Assembly: GCF_002803605.1 (NCBI RefSeq)
Contig: NZ_PHRG01000003.1
Span: 62,001 to 126,000, forward strand
DNA: 64,000 nt
Direction of reading: 5' to 3'
Source of the DNA: Acinetobacter pseudolwoffii
Lineage (GTDB): Bacteria > Pseudomonadota > Gammaproteobacteria > Pseudomonadales > Moraxellaceae
This document shows, in pieces, positions 8,461 through 19,849 of this stretch; position 1 is the first letter of the stretch, and each line of letters opens with the position of its first letter. Under the pieces are notes generated by a model. That model saw only the letters and a program-made list of their open reading frames with translations. It was not told where the DNA came from and did no database searches. Made by a program: the position numbers and the translations under genes.

Positions 8461-11400
8461 ATGCAAGTTCAAGTTATTTCAAAAGTTGATGGTAGTAATC
8501 AGTTAGTAAAAGAATACTTAGAAAAAATAGTATTAACTAAAGATTCTATAGTTTTAGTAGATATAAAAATTGAAGATATAGAAAAGATTGAATATTTAAG
8601 TAATCAAGCTGTAATTACTTTAAAAAATGGTGAAAAAATAGTAGTTGATAACTTTGATGAAGCAGAAAGTTCATTGGTTTTTAGAAATGAAAAATCAGAA
8701 TTATATTTATTTGATTTTGAAACTATTAGTTATAATCCGATTGATAAGATTGAGCCGTTATTGTATGGACAGTCTGAATCTACTTTTATTAGTGTTTGGC
8801 CATTTGTTGGTTTGGCACTAAGTGGAATTGGCTTAATAGCAGCAGGGAGCTCTGGATCTTCTAGCAGTTCAGAGAACAACGATAGTATTGTTGATGAAGT
8901 GGTTACGCAAATTGCAGTGACAGAAGCTGCGGTAAAGAAAGCCGAGAAATCGCATGCAGAGGCAGTAGCGAAGCTGCAAGACCATGATGCAAATGAAGAT
9001 GGCATTATTAGCCAGTCAGAACTGGATAGCTTCCTGAGCTCACCTGAATGGACCCAAGCGCAAACAGACAAAGCTGCAGCAGCAGAAAAAGTTGCCCTGG
9101 TTGCAGATGCTGATGTGAAATCCGGTCTGGAAGATCGTCTGGAAGCATTGACTGCACCACTTGCAGGTGACCTGAATGACAATGGAAACATTGATCCAGC
9201 TGAACAGGTGATCCTGGATGCGCTGGCTGCAGTAGAGAAAGCCGAGAAATCGCATGCAGATACAGTGGCGAAACTGCAAGACCATGATGCAAATGAAGAT
9301 GGCATTATTAGCCAGTCAGAACTGGATAGCTTCCTGAGCTCCCCTGAATGGACCCAAGCGCAAACAGACAAAGCTGCAGCAGCAGAAAAAGTTGCCCTGG
9401 TTGCAGATGCTGATGTGAAATCCGGTCTGGAAGATCGTCTGGAAGCATTGACTGCACCACTTGCAGGTGACCTGAATGACAATGGAAACATTGATCCAGC
9501 TGAACAGGTGATCCTGGATGCGCTGGCTGCAGTAGAGAAAGCCGAGAAATCGCATGCAGATACAGTGGCGAAACTGCAAGACCATGATGCAAATGAAGAT
9601 GGCATTATTAGCCAGTCAGAACTGGATAGCTTCCTGAGCTCACCTGAATGGACCCAAGCGCAAACAGACAAAGCTGCAGCAGCAGAAAAAGTTGCCCTGG
9701 TTGCAGATGCTGATGTGAAATCCGGTCTGGAAGATCGTCTGGAAGCATTGACTGCACCACTTGCAGGTGACCTGAATGACAATGGAAACATTGATCCAGC
9801 TGAACAGGTGATCCTGGATGCGCTGGCTGCAGTAGAGAAAGCCGAGAAATCGCATGCAGATACAGTGGCGAAACTGCAAGACCATGATGCAAATGAAGAT
9901 GGCATTATTAGCCAGTCAGAACTGGATAGCTTCCTGAGCTCACCTGAATGGACCCAAGCGCAAACAGACAAAGCTGCAGCAGCAGAAAAAGTTGCCCTGG
10001 TTGCAGAGGGTGAGGTGAAAGCTGACTTGCAAGATCGACTGGATGCATTGACTGCACCGCTTGCAGGTATAGATATCCTCAATCCAACTGTTGAATTAAG
10101 TACCAATAAAGACTTATTGGGTATTGGTGAAGAAGCTAAAATTACTTTTAAATTCAGTGAGGAAGTCCAAGAGCTAGAAAATACAAATATTGAAGTGATA
10201 GGTGGCATACTTTCTAATTTGATTAAAATTGATGCTACAACTTGGACCGCTACATTTACTCAAGTTGGAAATGAAGCACCAAGTATTAATATTGCCCAAG
10301 GTTCATATCAAGATATTGCTGGGAATGATGGTTTAGCGGGTAGTCTGAATGCAGAGAGTGGCTTTGGTCTAACACGTCCTACAGTGTTAGTTGTCTTTGA
10401 TAATGTAGATATCGCCGATATCCTAAATAATCCACTTTATGATAAAAATGCTACAAGTAATCAGGTGGTTGAAAATGATGCTTTTACAAATGATAGGTCG
10501 CCTACTTTGGTTGGTACAGGAACATTTGGTGATAATGTAAGTATTGAAATTACAACTGGTGTTTCAACATTCAATTTATCCACTATAGTAGCAGCTGATG
10601 GGTCATGGGTATTAGATTTAGCAGCAGAACAACCCCCAATTGAATTACCAAATGGTTTAGTCACTATCAGTATAGGTGGTAATGAACCATTAATTAGCTT
10701 TAATGTTGATACTGTAATTTCATCCCCAGAAATTTTACTTGAAGAAGATACCTTTGCAACTGAAGGTACCGGTACAGACACAGATGGTATTACTAGCAAT
10801 CCACAAATGAATGTTGTGGTAGACAGTGATGCAGCTTGGAGTTATTCAACCAATGGTGGTAAAGACTGGAGCATTGGAACAGGTAGCAGCTTTATTCTGA
10901 AAGATGGTAATTATGCAGCTGGTTCAATTATCGTTAAAGCAGTTGATGCAGCTGGAAATGTCAAAGAGACTGCCACAACCAAAGCTATTACTATTGATAC
11001 GGCTGCGCCTCGTGAATTATCTGAAGTTTTGGTAGATACAGGTCTCTCAAACATTGACCGTTATACCAATGAAGCAACAGTTAATATTTCAGGTATTGAA
11101 GCAGGTACAGAACAATTCTATTCATTAGATAATGGAAAAACTTGGACTTTAATCAGCAACGGAAGCTTTGAGTTAACTGGTCAGACTTCAGGTGTAATTA
11201 CGTTTGATTCAGAACAAGTACAAATCAAACAGGTCGATTTAGCAGGGAATACCACTGTAACTAAACTTGATGCGATTACACTTGACTTAGATCGACCAAA
11301 TGCACCCACTGCTGAATTAAGGACTGGTAAAGAAAATAATGTCTTGGAAATTAAAGGATTAGAGTCTGATTTAACTTCGTGGGAATATACACTGAATGGT

Positions 11401-14400
11401 AGAGATTGGATTACAGGTGATGCAAGTAAGACTATTGTTCTAGCAGATGGAACATATAACGCTGCAGATATTAAGTTCCGTCAAACTGATAAAGCCGGTA
11501 ACTTGAGCGATGAACAGTCATTTGGTACAGATGTAGTTATCGATACGATTGCACCAGTTGCCCCAGTAATTGTTAATGCGGAAGATAATGGTGCTACCCC
11601 GGTTGCAAACTTGCTGAATGGTGCATTTACCAATGATACAACTCCTATCATTAAAGGTACTGTGGCGGATGATGTTCAATACGTTATTATTGAAATAAAC
11701 GGCAAGCCTTATATTAATGAAGGTGAAATACAAAAAATTACAGTAAATGAAGATTATACTTGGTCATTTGAAGTACCAACAGCACTAGCAGATCAACAAT
11801 ATGTAATTAATGCTATTGCAGTTGATGCTGCTGGAAATCAGTCTGTGGCTTCTTCTGACTTTGTGTTGAATGTTGATACATCAGCTCCAGCGTTACCAAC
11901 AGTTGAATTACCAGGAAATATCAGCTCAGCTCAGCATTATTTGGGAGTTGATGTTAAAGGTACAGCAGAACCAAATTCTGAAGTTACGGTCACTTGGCAG
12001 GATGAGGATGGGAATAACCTACCGTATATAGTGACAACAACTACAAATGCCAAGGGTGAATGGACAGCGCATTTCGAATCTACAAATATGCCTGCTGTAC
12101 CTGCATCCGGTAGTCAACCTTATAAGGTTTCTGCAAAAGCGACAGATGCAGCTGGAAATACATCATTACCAGCAACAGGTGATGCGACAATTACCCAAGG
12201 ACAATCTGCTGCAATTAAGCCTATCACAGGTGATGATGTTATTAATATTGCCGAGCGTGATGCAGTAACACTTCGAGTTGAAGGTTCATTTCAAGAAAAA
12301 TCAGGAATAAACTCAAAAATTTATATTCGGGTTAAAGATGCTGCTGGAAACTATTTAGATATTGATACTGATGGCACAAACAAAGTTGCAGATATTGAGG
12401 GTGTAGTCGCTAACGGTCTTTGGTCTGTAGATTTAACAAATGCGAATTTCCTTAAAAATTTAGTGAATGAAAATCAGTATACTATTGAAATTCATGATAA
12501 TTTGTATACTAATCCAAATGCTTTGCCAGGTTTTAAACCAGTCATTTTGGCAACTCGTACATTCACTACAGATTATTTAGCTCCTGCAACTCCAAGCAAT
12601 ATTGTTGTCACAGACAATATTGATGAAACTGGTGCGATTGGCACAGAAAGTTCTGTGACAAACCTTTATACCAATGACAACTTGCTTAAAATTTCAGGTC
12701 AAGGAGCCGAAGTAGGCAACATCATTAGTATTAAAGATGCTGCCGGTAATGTGATTGCGACTACAACTGTCCAAGCGGCAGATGCAACACATCCAACGAA
12801 TTGGTGGAGCGTAGACTTAACCACACCATTACCTGAAGGGGCTCAAAGCTTATCTGTAACAGAAACAGATAAAGCGGGTAATCCATCTCCTGCGGCAACA
12901 ATTGACCTTGTTGTAGACACTATAGCTCCAACCCTTAGTATTGATCCAATTGCGGTAAATAATGTGCTAGATGCTGTAGAGGCAACTCAGGATCTGGTGT
13001 TAACTGGTAAAGTTGCGGTTGAATCACCAATGCCAACTATTCAGGTTGAATTGAATGGTCAAACTTATACTGCCAACGTCAATACCAATGGGGTATGGAC
13101 TGCAACTGTTCCACCTACAGATTTGGCTGACTTAAGCAACTCAACTTATCTTGTAACTGTTATTGCGACAGATAAAGCGGGCAATGAAACCACTGAAGTG
13201 AAAAATGTGGTTGTTGATTTATCACAAACAGCCAAGTTGCAAGAAGCGAGCTATAAAGTTGAAGTGGTTGATTTGTTAGATGGTGATGGAAACCCTGTGG
13301 TAGATTCAGAGGGCAATCCAGTTAAACAGTCAGTTACCATCTACCCGACAGTGGAAGGTAAGTTGGCTATTGCTGCTGATGTTACTCAAGTAAAACTGGT
13401 TGTACCAACAACAACGACCACGACTTTCAATGGTAAGTCGCTAGATTGGGCTGTATCTGCAGATGGGCATACCTTAACAGGCAAGATTGCCGGTGAAACT
13501 GTTCCTGTATTTACGGTGACTGTAGATGATAACGGCACATATAAAGTCGTTATGACTAAAGGTGCAGACCATCTTGTTAGTCAGCTGGAAACAGTTGAGA
13601 TTCCTTTCGAGTTAACCAGTCCAGAAGGAACCAGTAGCAGTAAACTTAATGTCGTGATTTCCGATAATGGTCCGGTAGCTTCTGATCCGATCAATATTGT
13701 TTTGAATGATGTGGCTACAGTTGAAGGTAATCTGGTTGAATCATATGGTATCGATGGCGGACATCTGCAAGCAGTGACCATTGAAGGCAATACCTATGTC
13801 TACGATGCAGCAACGAATACTGTAAAACAGTATGGTAATTCTGAAAGCGTGTACGCATACAGTTATTCAAATAATAACCAGCACTTACTGAATGTGACTA
13901 CAATCCACGGAAACACAGTTACGGTGGATATGGAAACTGGACAATATCAGGTTTCTGCGAATGGTATTAATACTCAAGAGACTGTAAATGCTAAACCTAG
14001 CGCTGATTTGGGCAACAAAGGTGGCTTGTTAGGTAGCGCCAATGTTAATGTGGCCGGTTTAATTGATCTAAGCAGCTCACAGCTTTACACGGTTAATGAT
14101 GCAGACAATAATCTGACCAAAGTTATGATTCAAAATGCAGCATTGCTGAATCTGGACTTGGGTGGACGTTATTCATATTCGAAAGCAATGGCTGCAGAGT
14201 TTGGATTTAAAATTGACCTGATTACAGCCTTTTTGGTAACACCTGCTCGTATCACCATTACTTCAATTAATGGTGGTCCAATGGATGTGGATAAACTGAA
14301 TGAATTCTTAGGTACGGTTTCAAGTACTAAAGGTTTGGGTCAAGTTCTGGATGTGAAACTTCTTGCCGGTCAAACCATTGAAGCAACCGATCAGGAAAGT

Positions 14401-16377
14401 GCTGTAGGTAGTGATACCACAGTTAACCTGGCTGACGTTGGAGTATTAACTGGCCTGGGTGAACTGGTCGCATTACAGGAATCCGGCATTATTCAAGAAG
14501 GTAGTTCTTCAACTGATGTCATTAATGGGGATCAAAGTAGTTTGTCCAAAGATGACCGCTTATATGGTTATGACGGCAATGACAACTTATATGGTCTCAG
14601 TGGTAATGACTTGCTTCGTGGCAGTAAAGGCGATGACAAGCTGTATGGCGGAACTGGCAGCGACATCCTGATTGGTGGTCAAGGTAACGATACCTTGACT
14701 GGCGATAATGGCGAAACGGCATATAGTGATGTATTCAAGTGGGAACTGAATGATCAATTGCCATCAGCCGGTCAAACGGGTGTTACTACAGATATTATTA
14801 ATGACTTCAATACAGATTCAATCCGTGCAGACGGTGATATTCTTGACCTTGCAGGCTTACTCAAAGGTGAAGGCCGCATTGGATCGAGTACGGGTAATCT
14901 GACCAACTACTTACACTTTGTATTGGTACGCAATGAAGATGGGACATTTAATACCGAAATCCACATCAGTACAGATGGTAATTACATTGGTGGCTACAGT
15001 AGCACTGTTGCATCGAATACAGATCAGATCATTGTATTGAAAGGCGTGGATCTGGTTTCTCAATTTGACAATGATCAGCAAATTATTAGTGATTTACTGA
15101 ACAAAGGTAAATTGAATGTCGATTCTGCGCAGTTCGAAGCCGGTCAATTGGCTGACCAGAACATTAACATTTCAGCTGAAATTGTTGATGGCGATCAAGA
15201 TGTCGTGACAACTCCAGAAAGCAGCATTGATACTTCTGCGATTCCTGATCAGAGTTTTGATCCGAGTAATATTGCACCGGTGACTCAGGTCGATGTGGGT
15301 AGCCTACTCGGACTGATTAATCTGGATGCACTAGACTTATTGAACTTAAGCGAACAATACTTGACTGCTTATGATGAAGACAACAACTTGCAAAAAGTTG
15401 AAGTGAAATATCAGCCAGTACTGACTGTAAGTTTAACGCCAATGGAATTGCATGCATCTCAAAAACTGGCTGCAGAATTAGGACTGCGTGTGAGCATCAA
15501 AAATGACGATGGTGTATTAGGGCTTATTGCACCAAGTTCAACCTTGACCATTGTTTCAGCTACACCGGGTGCAACCATCGACAATCTCGCGGTTAACGAG
15601 TTACTCGGCAGCATTTATTTGACTGCTCAAGGGGGTACATTATTAACTGGTGACGTGTTAAATCTGGATGTAATTAACAGTATTAACATTACTGCAACCG
15701 ACACTCAAGGTGCTTCAAGAACCAATGATGTAGCACAGTTACTTGGTGTGAATTTATTAAATGCCAAGTCATTTAATAGTGCTGCCAGCAAGATTATTGA
15801 AGGTGATAAAACTCTGTCTGATCTGAATGATGTTCTGGATTATTCAAGCTCAACTGAAAGTATCCGTATTTACGGTATGAACGGTAATGACACGATTCAT
15901 GCAGGATCGGGAGATGACCTGATTCGTGGCGGTAATGGTAACGAAAGCATTAATGCAGGATCGGGAGATGACCTGATTATTGGAGGCCAGGGTAATGATC
16001 AAATTACCGGTGGCGCAGGTCAAGATCTGGTTATCTTTGAGGTTCTTGAAAATGCCGCAAGTGATGCCGGTAATGGTCTGGATACATGGGATGACTTCCA
16101 TGTAGGTTCTGTGGCTACAGATGCAAATGCAGATATGATTAATATTCATGCACTTTTAGATGGTAAGCAAAATGATGCCAATATCAGTGAGTATTTATCA
16201 CTGAAATTCGAAGGTGATGATATAACTTTGGTTATTGATCGTGATGGTAAGGGCTCGCAATTTGGTCAAGCCGACCTGCTGAAATTGCAAGGCTTAAAGT
16301 CTAATAGTTCTCTGTCGAGTAAGACAGAAACTCAGATCCTTGAGTTGTTGCTAAACAACGACCAAATCATCTACTAA
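8461..16377 (+). CDS. Giant type I-secreted RTX/Ig-like biofilm adhesin (BapA/LapA type)
   Basis: 2638 residues. Domain order: (1) BapA-type prefix domain, 1-100 ([41 protein letters not shown]); (2) hydrophobic segment 108-128 followed by a Gly/Ser linker, as in N-terminal retention modules; (3) four 100-residue helical repeats, 161-542, with EF-hand loops; (4) many Ig-like beta-sandwich repeats, about 545-1600, recognisable by recurring DxTAPxxP, DAAGN and DKAGN motifs; (5) a T1SS-143-like domain, about 1600-1740; (6) a domain at about 1865-2010, glycine-rich RTX nonapeptides at about 2031-2085, then a secretion-like segment; (7) a second copy of that arrangement, with RTX repeats at about 2467-2525 and a C-terminal type I secretion signal ending LLNNDQIIY. 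It should be exported in one step by the type I system at 22.4-27.3 kb, stay anchored by its N-terminus and promote adhesion/biofilm in a Ca2+-dependent way. No lapD/lapG homologues are in the window. The first 400 bases are markedly more AT-rich than the rest. Confidence 0.93.
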   Translation: MQVQVISKVDGSNQLVKEYLEKIVLTKDSIVLVDIKIEDIEKIEYLSNQAVITLKNGEKIVVDNFDEAESSLVFRNEKSELYLFDFETISYNPIDKIEPLLYGQSESTFISVWPFVGLALSGIGLIAAGSSGSSSSSENNDSIVDEVVTQIAVTEAAVKKAEKSHAEAVAKLQDHDANEDGIISQSELDSFLSSPEWTQAQTDKAAAAEKVALVADADVKSGLEDRLEALTAPLAGDLNDNGNIDPAEQVILDALAAVEKAEKSHADTVAKLQDHDANEDGIISQSELDSFLSSPEWTQAQTDKAAAAEKVALVADADVKSGLEDRLEALTAPLAGDLNDNGNIDPAEQVILDALAAVEKAEKSHADTVAKLQDHDANEDGIISQSELDSFLSSPEWTQAQTDKAAAAEKVALVADADVKSGLEDRLEALTAPLAGDLNDNGNIDPAEQVILDALAAVEKAEKSHADTVAKLQDHDANEDGIISQSELDSFLSSPEWTQAQTDKAAAAEKVALVAEGEVKADLQDRLDALTAPLAGIDILNPTVELSTNKDLLGIGEEAKITFKFSEEVQELENTNIEVIGGILSNLIKIDATTWTATFTQVGNEAPSINIAQGSYQDIAGNDGLAGSLNAESGFGLTRPTVLVVFDNVDIADILNNPLYDKNATSNQVVENDAFTNDRSPTLVGTGTFGDNVSIEITTGVSTFNLSTIVAADGSWVLDLAAEQPPIELPNGLVTISIGGNEPLISFNVDTVISSPEILLEEDTFATEGTGTDTDGITSNPQMNVVVDSDAAWSYSTNGGKDWSIGTGSSFILKDGNYAAGSIIVKAVDAAGNVKETATTKAITIDTAAPRELSEVLVDTGLSNIDRYTNEATVNISGIEAGTEQFYSLDNGKTWTLISNGSFELTGQTSGVITFDSEQVQIKQVDLAGNTTVTKLDAITLDLDRPNAPTAELRTGKENNVLEIKGLESDLTSWEYTLNGRDWITGDASKTIVLADGTYNAADIKFRQTDKAGNLSDEQSFGTDVVIDTIAPVAPVIVNAEDNGATPVANLLNGAFTNDTTPIIKGTVADDVQYVIIEINGKPYINEGEIQKITVNEDYTWSFEVPTALADQQYVINAIAVDAAGNQSVASSDFVLNVDTSAPALPTVELPGNISSAQHYLGVDVKGTAEPNSEVTVTWQDEDGNNLPYIVTTTTNAKGEWTAHFESTNMPAVPASGSQPYKVSAKATDAAGNTSLPATGDATITQGQSAAIKPITGDDVINIAERDAVTLRVEGSFQEKSGINSKIYIRVKDAAGNYLDIDTDGTNKVADIEGVVANGLWSVDLTNANFLKNLVNENQYTIEIHDNLYTNPNALPGFKPVILATRTFTTDYLAPATPSNIVVTDNIDETGAIGTESSVTNLYTNDNLLKISGQGAEVGNIISIKDAAGNVIATTTVQAADATHPTNWWSVDLTTPLPEGAQSLSVTETDKAGNPSPAATIDLVVDTIAPTLSIDPIAVNNVLDAVEATQDLVLTGKVAVESPMPTIQVELNGQTYTANVNTNGVWTATVPPTDLADLSNSTYLVTVIATDKAGNETTEVKNVVVDLSQTAKLQEASYKVEVVDLLDGDGNPVVDSEGNPVKQSVTIYPTVEGKLAIAADVTQVKLVVPTTTTTTFNGKSLDWAVSADGHTLTGKIAGETVPVFTVTVDDNGTYKVVMTKGADHLVSQLETVEIPFELTSPEGTSSSKLNVVISDNGPVASDPINIVLNDVATVEGNLVESYGIDGGHLQAVTIEGNTYVYDAATNTVKQYGNSESVYAYSYSNNNQHLLNVTTIHGNTVTVDMETGQYQVSANGINTQETVNAKPSADLGNKGGLLGSANVNVAGLIDLSSSQLYTVNDADNNLTKVMIQNAALLNLDLGGRYSYSKAMAAEFGFKIDLITAFLVTPARITITSINGGPMDVDKLNEFLGTVSSTKGLGQVLDVKLLAGQTIEATDQESAVGSDTTVNLADVGVLTGLGELVALQESGIIQEGSSSTDVINGDQSSLSKDDRLYGYDGNDNLYGLSGNDLLRGSKGDDKLYGGTGSDILIGGQGNDTLTGDNGETAYSDVFKWELNDQLPSAGQTGVTTDIINDFNTDSIRADGDILDLAGLLKGEGRIGSSTGNLTNYLHFVLVRNEDGTFNTEIHISTDGNYIGGYSSTVASNTDQIIVLKGVDLVSQFDNDQQIISDLLNKGKLNVDSAQFEAGQLADQNINISAEIVDGDQDVVTTPESSIDTSAIPDQSFDPSNIAPVTQVDVGSLLGLINLDALDLLNLSEQYLTAYDEDNNLQKVEVKYQPVLTVSLTPMELHASQKLAAELGLRVSIKNDDGVLGLIAPSSTLTIVSATPGATIDNLAVNELLGSIYLTAQGGTLLTGDVLNLDVINSINITATDTQGASRTNDVAQLLGVNLLNAKSFNSAASKIIEGDKTLSDLNDVLDYSSSTESIRIYGMNGNDTIHAGSGDDLIRGGNGNESINAGSGDDLIIGGQGNDQITGGAGQDLVIFEVLENAASDAGNGLDTWDDFHVGSVATDANADMINIHALLDGKQNDANISEYLSLKFEGDDITLVIDRDGKGSQFGQADLLKLQGLKSNSSLSSKTETQILELLLNNDQIIY
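8941..10066 (+). repeat. Four tandem near-identical 300-bp repeats with EF-hand loops
   Basis: Units at 8941-9240, 9241-9540, 9541-9840 and 9841-10066 (last one shortened). Units 2 and 3 differ by a single base (9342 c versus 9642 a, synonymous). Unit 1 differs in a few bases at its start, and unit 4 diverges from about 10009. Each full unit encodes two loops matching the EF-hand rule D-x-D/N-x-D/N-G-x-I-x-x-x-[13 protein letters not shown] (176-187 in unit 1) and [12 protein letters not shown] (237-248). Unit 4 keeps only the first loop. The intervening sequence is alanine/glutamate-rich and helical. Confidence 0.95.
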
Positions 16378-16443
16378 TTCTCATAGGGTGAAAGCAGCAA
16401 CTTTCACCCTGTTGGCTGCTATCTTTAAAATATTGAGTTATTC

Positions 16444-16854
16444 ATGAAAAAATTATTATTGTCTGTATTAGTCCTTACAGCATCATTCACGCTAGCAAAT
16501 GCAAATACGGAAACAAAAAAATCAGCAAATTTAGGTAATTTTCAAGGTCGATATGCTCTTGATTGTTCCGTGCAGAAAGCCCACAACTTATCATATGTGA
16601 TCGGAGATAAAAGCATTTTGCGTTTAATTTCTGCGAAGAAAAAATCGGGTGTATTTGAGAAGAAATTTGTACGTCAGGGTAGAAAAGCAAGTGATGGTTC
16701 GCAGTATCAATTTACGGTTGCATACACAGGTTTTGATGTCGACTTTTATAAGAAAGGTGAACAAAACTGGATTAATGTACATAGTACGGGCATCGTAAAT
16801 CATTTTGGTCCAAAAACTAAAGAAGCACTGGTCCAATGCAAAAGTGAAACTTAG
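16444..16854 (+). CDS. Small secreted protein of unknown function next to the adhesin
   Basis: 136 residues with a clear Sec signal peptide (MKKLLLSVLVLTASFTLANA, cleavage about residue 20). The mature part is basic and probably beta-rich, with two cysteines (DCSVQ and VQCKSE) placed near its two ends, which could form a disulphide. No domain recognised. It starts 66 bases after the adhesin stop codon with no obvious terminator between, so it may be co-transcribed and act with the adhesin in the periplasm or outside the cell (inference). A terminator follows. Confidence 0.8.
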   Translation: MKKLLLSVLVLTASFTLANANTETKKSANLGNFQGRYALDCSVQKAHNLSYVIGDKSILRLISAKKKSGVFEKKFVRQGRKASDGSQYQFTVAYTGFDVDFYKKGEQNWINVHSTGIVNHFGPKTKEALVQCKSET

Positions 16855-16885
16855 TTCTAAAACTCACTAAAACTACGAGTGAAAA

Positions 16886-16915
16886 AAAGACCAGTTAGAT
16901 ACTGGTCTTTTTTTA
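16886..16915 (+). terminator. Rho-independent terminator
   Basis: Hairpin agaccag / ctggtct with a short AT loop and a run of T, downstream of the small secreted protein gene. It closes the adhesin locus. Confidence 0.8.
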
Positions 16916-17030
16916 TTCTTGGATTCTTTCATGAATGGGCTAATTTTATAAAAACATATCTTAAAACTTTATGAAAAATAGTGCTTAGGTTAAGATGAGC
17001 CATCATTTGTAAAAGCATTCTAGAAGACCT

Positions 17031-18452
17031 ATGCAACCATTTGTTCTATATAACTCAGAGCAACGTAAAAAAGTAGAATTTGTTCCTCGTAAGGAAGGTC
17101 AGATTGATCTGTATGTTTGTGGTATGACGGTCTATGACTATTGTCATATTGGACATGCACGTACAGTGGTTGCATTCGACTATATTATTCGTTTCTTGCG
17201 TAGCCAGGGCTGGCAGGTAAAATATGTACGTAATATCACCGATATTGATGACAAAATCATTAAACGTGCTAACGAAAATGGTGAAAGTATTTCATCACTC
17301 ACCAGTCGTTTTATTGATGCGATGAATGAAGATTTTGCCAAATTAGGCTGTCTAGCTCCAGATGCTGCACCGAAAGCCACCGACTATATCGATCAAATGC
17401 AAAATATGATTGGCACCCTCGTGGATAACGGTACAGCATATCCAGCCAATAATGGCGATGTATATTTCGAAGTTGAAAAATTTGCCAAATATGGTCGTCT
17501 TTCAGGTCGTAAACTGGAAGATATGCAAGCCGGCGCTTCTGAACGTGTAGATGTGGAAGTTGAGAAAAAGCATCCATTTGACTTTGTGCTTTGGAAACAT
17601 GCCAAAGAAAACGAGCCATCTTGGACATCACCTTGGGGTAATGGTCGTCCAGGCTGGCATATTGAATGTTCTGCGATGTCAACTTGCTGCTTGGGTAATC
17701 ATTTCGATATTCATGGTGGTGGTGCTGACCTAAGCTTCCCGCATCATGAAAACGAGATTGCACAATCTGAAGCAGCGACAGGTGAACAGTATGTAAACTA
17801 CTGGATGCATGCCGGTTTCATCAACGTCGATGGTGAAAAGATGTCGAAGTCTTTGGGTAACTTCTTCACCATTCGTGATGTGATTGAAAAATTCCATCCA
17901 GAAGTAGTGCGTTACTTTATCGTGTCTTCACACTATCGCAGCCCAGTGAATTATTCTGATGTGGCATTAAAAGAAGCGAAAAATACGCTCATGCGTTTCT
18001 ATCATTCCTTTAAAGCTTATCAAGCGGTATATGGCGAGCAAGTTGTTGAAACTCTAGATCAAAGCTTTGTTGAACGTTTCAATACAGCAATGCGTGATGA
18101 CTTCAATACTCCAGAAGCCATTGCTGTGTTGTTTGAACTGAATAAAGAGCTGAATCGTGCAGTAAAAGACCAGAATCAGGAACAGGCTGCTGTTTATTAT
18201 TCTACTTTGCGTCATCTCACCAATATCCTGGGTCTGGTGCAGCACAATGTCGATGAGTTCTTGAAATCTGATATTGGTCAGGAAGCTTTAAGCTTATCTG
18301 AAGCGCAGATTGAAGACCTGATCCAGCAACGTAAGGATGCCAAGAAAGAGAAAAACTTTGCTCGTGCTGATGAAATCCGTCAGTCTTTGTTAGACCAAGG
18401 TGTGGTTTTGGAAGATACCCGTCAAGGTACGGTATGGCGTCGTGCTGATTAA
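17031..18452 (+). CDS. cysS: Cysteine--tRNA ligase
   Basis: 473 residues, normal length for bacterial CysRS, a class Ia synthetase that charges tRNA-Cys. The HIGH motif is HIGHA in [17 protein letters not shown], and the KMSKS loop is [12 protein letters not shown]. The zinc ligands are in YVCGMTVYD and the [17 protein letters not shown] region. A helical anticodon-binding domain and the C-terminal DALR-type region ([19 protein letters not shown]) complete it. It is monocistronic and followed by tRNA-Gly. Confidence 0.97.
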   Translation: MQPFVLYNSEQRKKVEFVPRKEGQIDLYVCGMTVYDYCHIGHARTVVAFDYIIRFLRSQGWQVKYVRNITDIDDKIIKRANENGESISSLTSRFIDAMNEDFAKLGCLAPDAAPKATDYIDQMQNMIGTLVDNGTAYPANNGDVYFEVEKFAKYGRLSGRKLEDMQAGASERVDVEVEKKHPFDFVLWKHAKENEPSWTSPWGNGRPGWHIECSAMSTCCLGNHFDIHGGGADLSFPHHENEIAQSEAATGEQYVNYWMHAGFINVDGEKMSKSLGNFFTIRDVIEKFHPEVVRYFIVSSHYRSPVNYSDVALKEAKNTLMRFYHSFKAYQAVYGEQVVETLDQSFVERFNTAMRDDFNTPEAIAVLFELNKELNRAVKDQNQEQAAVYYSTLRHLTNILGLVQHNVDEFLKSDIGQEALSLSEAQIEDLIQQRKDAKKEKNFARADEIRQSLLDQGVVLEDTRQGTVWRRAD

Positions 18453-18476
18453 TTCAGCAGTTGAATCGATAGAGAG

Positions 18477-18504
18477 TTGACAGCTACAGGAAACTCTTTA
18501 TAAT
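18477..18504 (+). promoter_or_regulatory. Sigma-70 promoter of tRNA-Gly
   Basis: A perfect -35 box TTGACA (18477-18482) and a perfect -10 box TATAAT (18499-18504), separated by 16 bp and ending 13 bases before the tRNA. Confidence 0.85.
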
Positions 18505-18517
18505 CCACTTCCATATT

Positions 18518-18593
<76 letters not shown>

Positions 18594-18600
18594 AAATTTA

Positions 18601-18631
18601 AAAACCCTGATCGAAAGATTGGGGTTTTTTA
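18601..18631 (+). terminator. Rho-independent terminator of tRNA-Gly
   Basis: A 10-bp stem (aaccctgatc / gattggggtt, with G-U pairs), a GAAA tetraloop and a T run, directly after the tRNA. Confidence 0.85.
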
Positions 18632-18853
18632 TTGCCTATGCAAAATAAAAAAGGAAAATCAGAACTGATTTATATGATTGAAATCTGAAAAAAATGATGT
18701 GTTTGTTCTAAGAGAAATTTCAAAACATTCTGTGTAAGTTTTATGAAAAGCCATACATTTTGAAACCTGCAATTTGCATAGATATGATAAAATTGCGAAA
18801 ATTATTTTTTGCTAGACTAAGTCAACTCCGTATAGAGTTAAGGTAAACCTACT

Positions 18854-19846
18854 TTGAACCCACCAAATATGCCAAATCAAATAGATTTCCAGAAAGTTGC
18901 ACTTGAAACACTGCGTATCGAAGAACAAGCATTACAGATTTTAGCCACGCAAATCGATGAGCGTTTTAGTCAGGCATGTGAAATTATCCTGCAGTGCAAA
19001 GGTCGTCTGGTGATTACCGGGATGGGGAAATCCGGGCATATTGGCCGTAAAATGGCGGCGACTTTTGCTTCTACAGGTACACCATCATTTTTTATGCATC
19101 CAGGAGAGGCGGGACATGGTGATCTTGGTATGCTTGTGCCGGGAGATGTACTGATTGCCGTTTCCAACTCGGGCAAGAGTGATGAAATCATGATGCTGAT
19201 GCCTTTGATCAAGCGTCTGGAAATTCCTTTAATTACCATCAGCGGTGATGCCAAAGGCCCAATGCCACAAAATGCCGATGTAGCGTTAACTTTAGGCAAT
19301 CTACAGGAAGCCTGTCCGCTCGGTCTGGCTCCGACTTCGAGTACAACCGCAACTTTGGCCCTAGGCGATGCTTTGGCTGTGGCGTTGCTGGATGCTCGCG
19401 GCTTTACTTCGGATGATTTTGCACGTTCGCATCCTGCCGGAGCTTTGGGCAAGCGACTGCTTTTACATGTAAAACATCTAATGCGCACAGGTTCGGATTT
19501 GCCAAAAGTCTCGCCAGATACCGCCATGAATAAAGTGCTTTATGAAATTTCCAATAAACGTCTGGGATTGACCACGGTGGTCGATGAAAATGATGTACTG
19601 CTGGGAATTTTTACCGATGGTGACTTACGTCGCCTGATCGACAAGCAGCAGGGCTTTGACGTTAATCTGGCGATTCAAGACGTGATGACTAAAAATCCGT
19701 TAACGATTTCTCAGGATGCACGTGCAGTCGTGGCACTGGAACGTATGAATGAACGTAAAATCAACCAGTTCGTAGTGGTTGATGATGCCAATAAAGTGAT
19801 TGGTGTGATTAGTATGCATGACCTGATTCAGGCTGGGGTAAATTAA
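18854..19846 (+). CDS. kdsD: Arabinose-5-phosphate isomerase
   Basis: 330 residues. It interconverts ribulose-5-phosphate and arabinose-5-phosphate, the first step of Kdo synthesis for LPS/LOS. The SIS domain (about 40-200) has GRLVITGMGKSGHIGRKMAATFASTGTP and VSNSGKSDE. It is followed by two CBS domains (about 210-330: LMRTGSDLP..VVDENDVLLGIFTDGDLRR and VMTKNPLTI..VVDDANKVIGVISMHDL). The TTG start has taagg about ten bases upstream; an ATG at 18869 is the alternative. First gene of the kdsD-kdsC-lptC-lptA-lptB cluster. Confidence 0.95.
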   Translation: MNPPNMPNQIDFQKVALETLRIEEQALQILATQIDERFSQACEIILQCKGRLVITGMGKSGHIGRKMAATFASTGTPSFFMHPGEAGHGDLGMLVPGDVLIAVSNSGKSDEIMMLMPLIKRLEIPLITISGDAKGPMPQNADVALTLGNLQEACPLGLAPTSSTTATLALGDALAVALLDARGFTSDDFARSHPAGALGKRLLLHVKHLMRTGSDLPKVSPDTAMNKVLYEISNKRLGLTTVVDENDVLLGIFTDGDLRRLIDKQQGFDVNLAIQDVMTKNPLTISQDARAVVALERMNERKINQFVVVDDANKVIGVISMHDLIQAGVN

Positions 19847-19849
19847 GAA

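Noticed and set aside
8941..10066. CRISPR array
   Set aside because: The 300-bp repeats are in frame within a protein gene, are too long and have no spacers. No CRISPR array or cas gene was seen anywhere in the window.
8730..10208. 492-residue antisense open frame across the adhesin repeats, with several 81-94-residue antisense frames
   Set aside because: They are produced by the repeated sequence and its codon bias (Ala/Ser-rich, identical in every repeat unit). They have no ribosome sites and lie opposite a clear gene.
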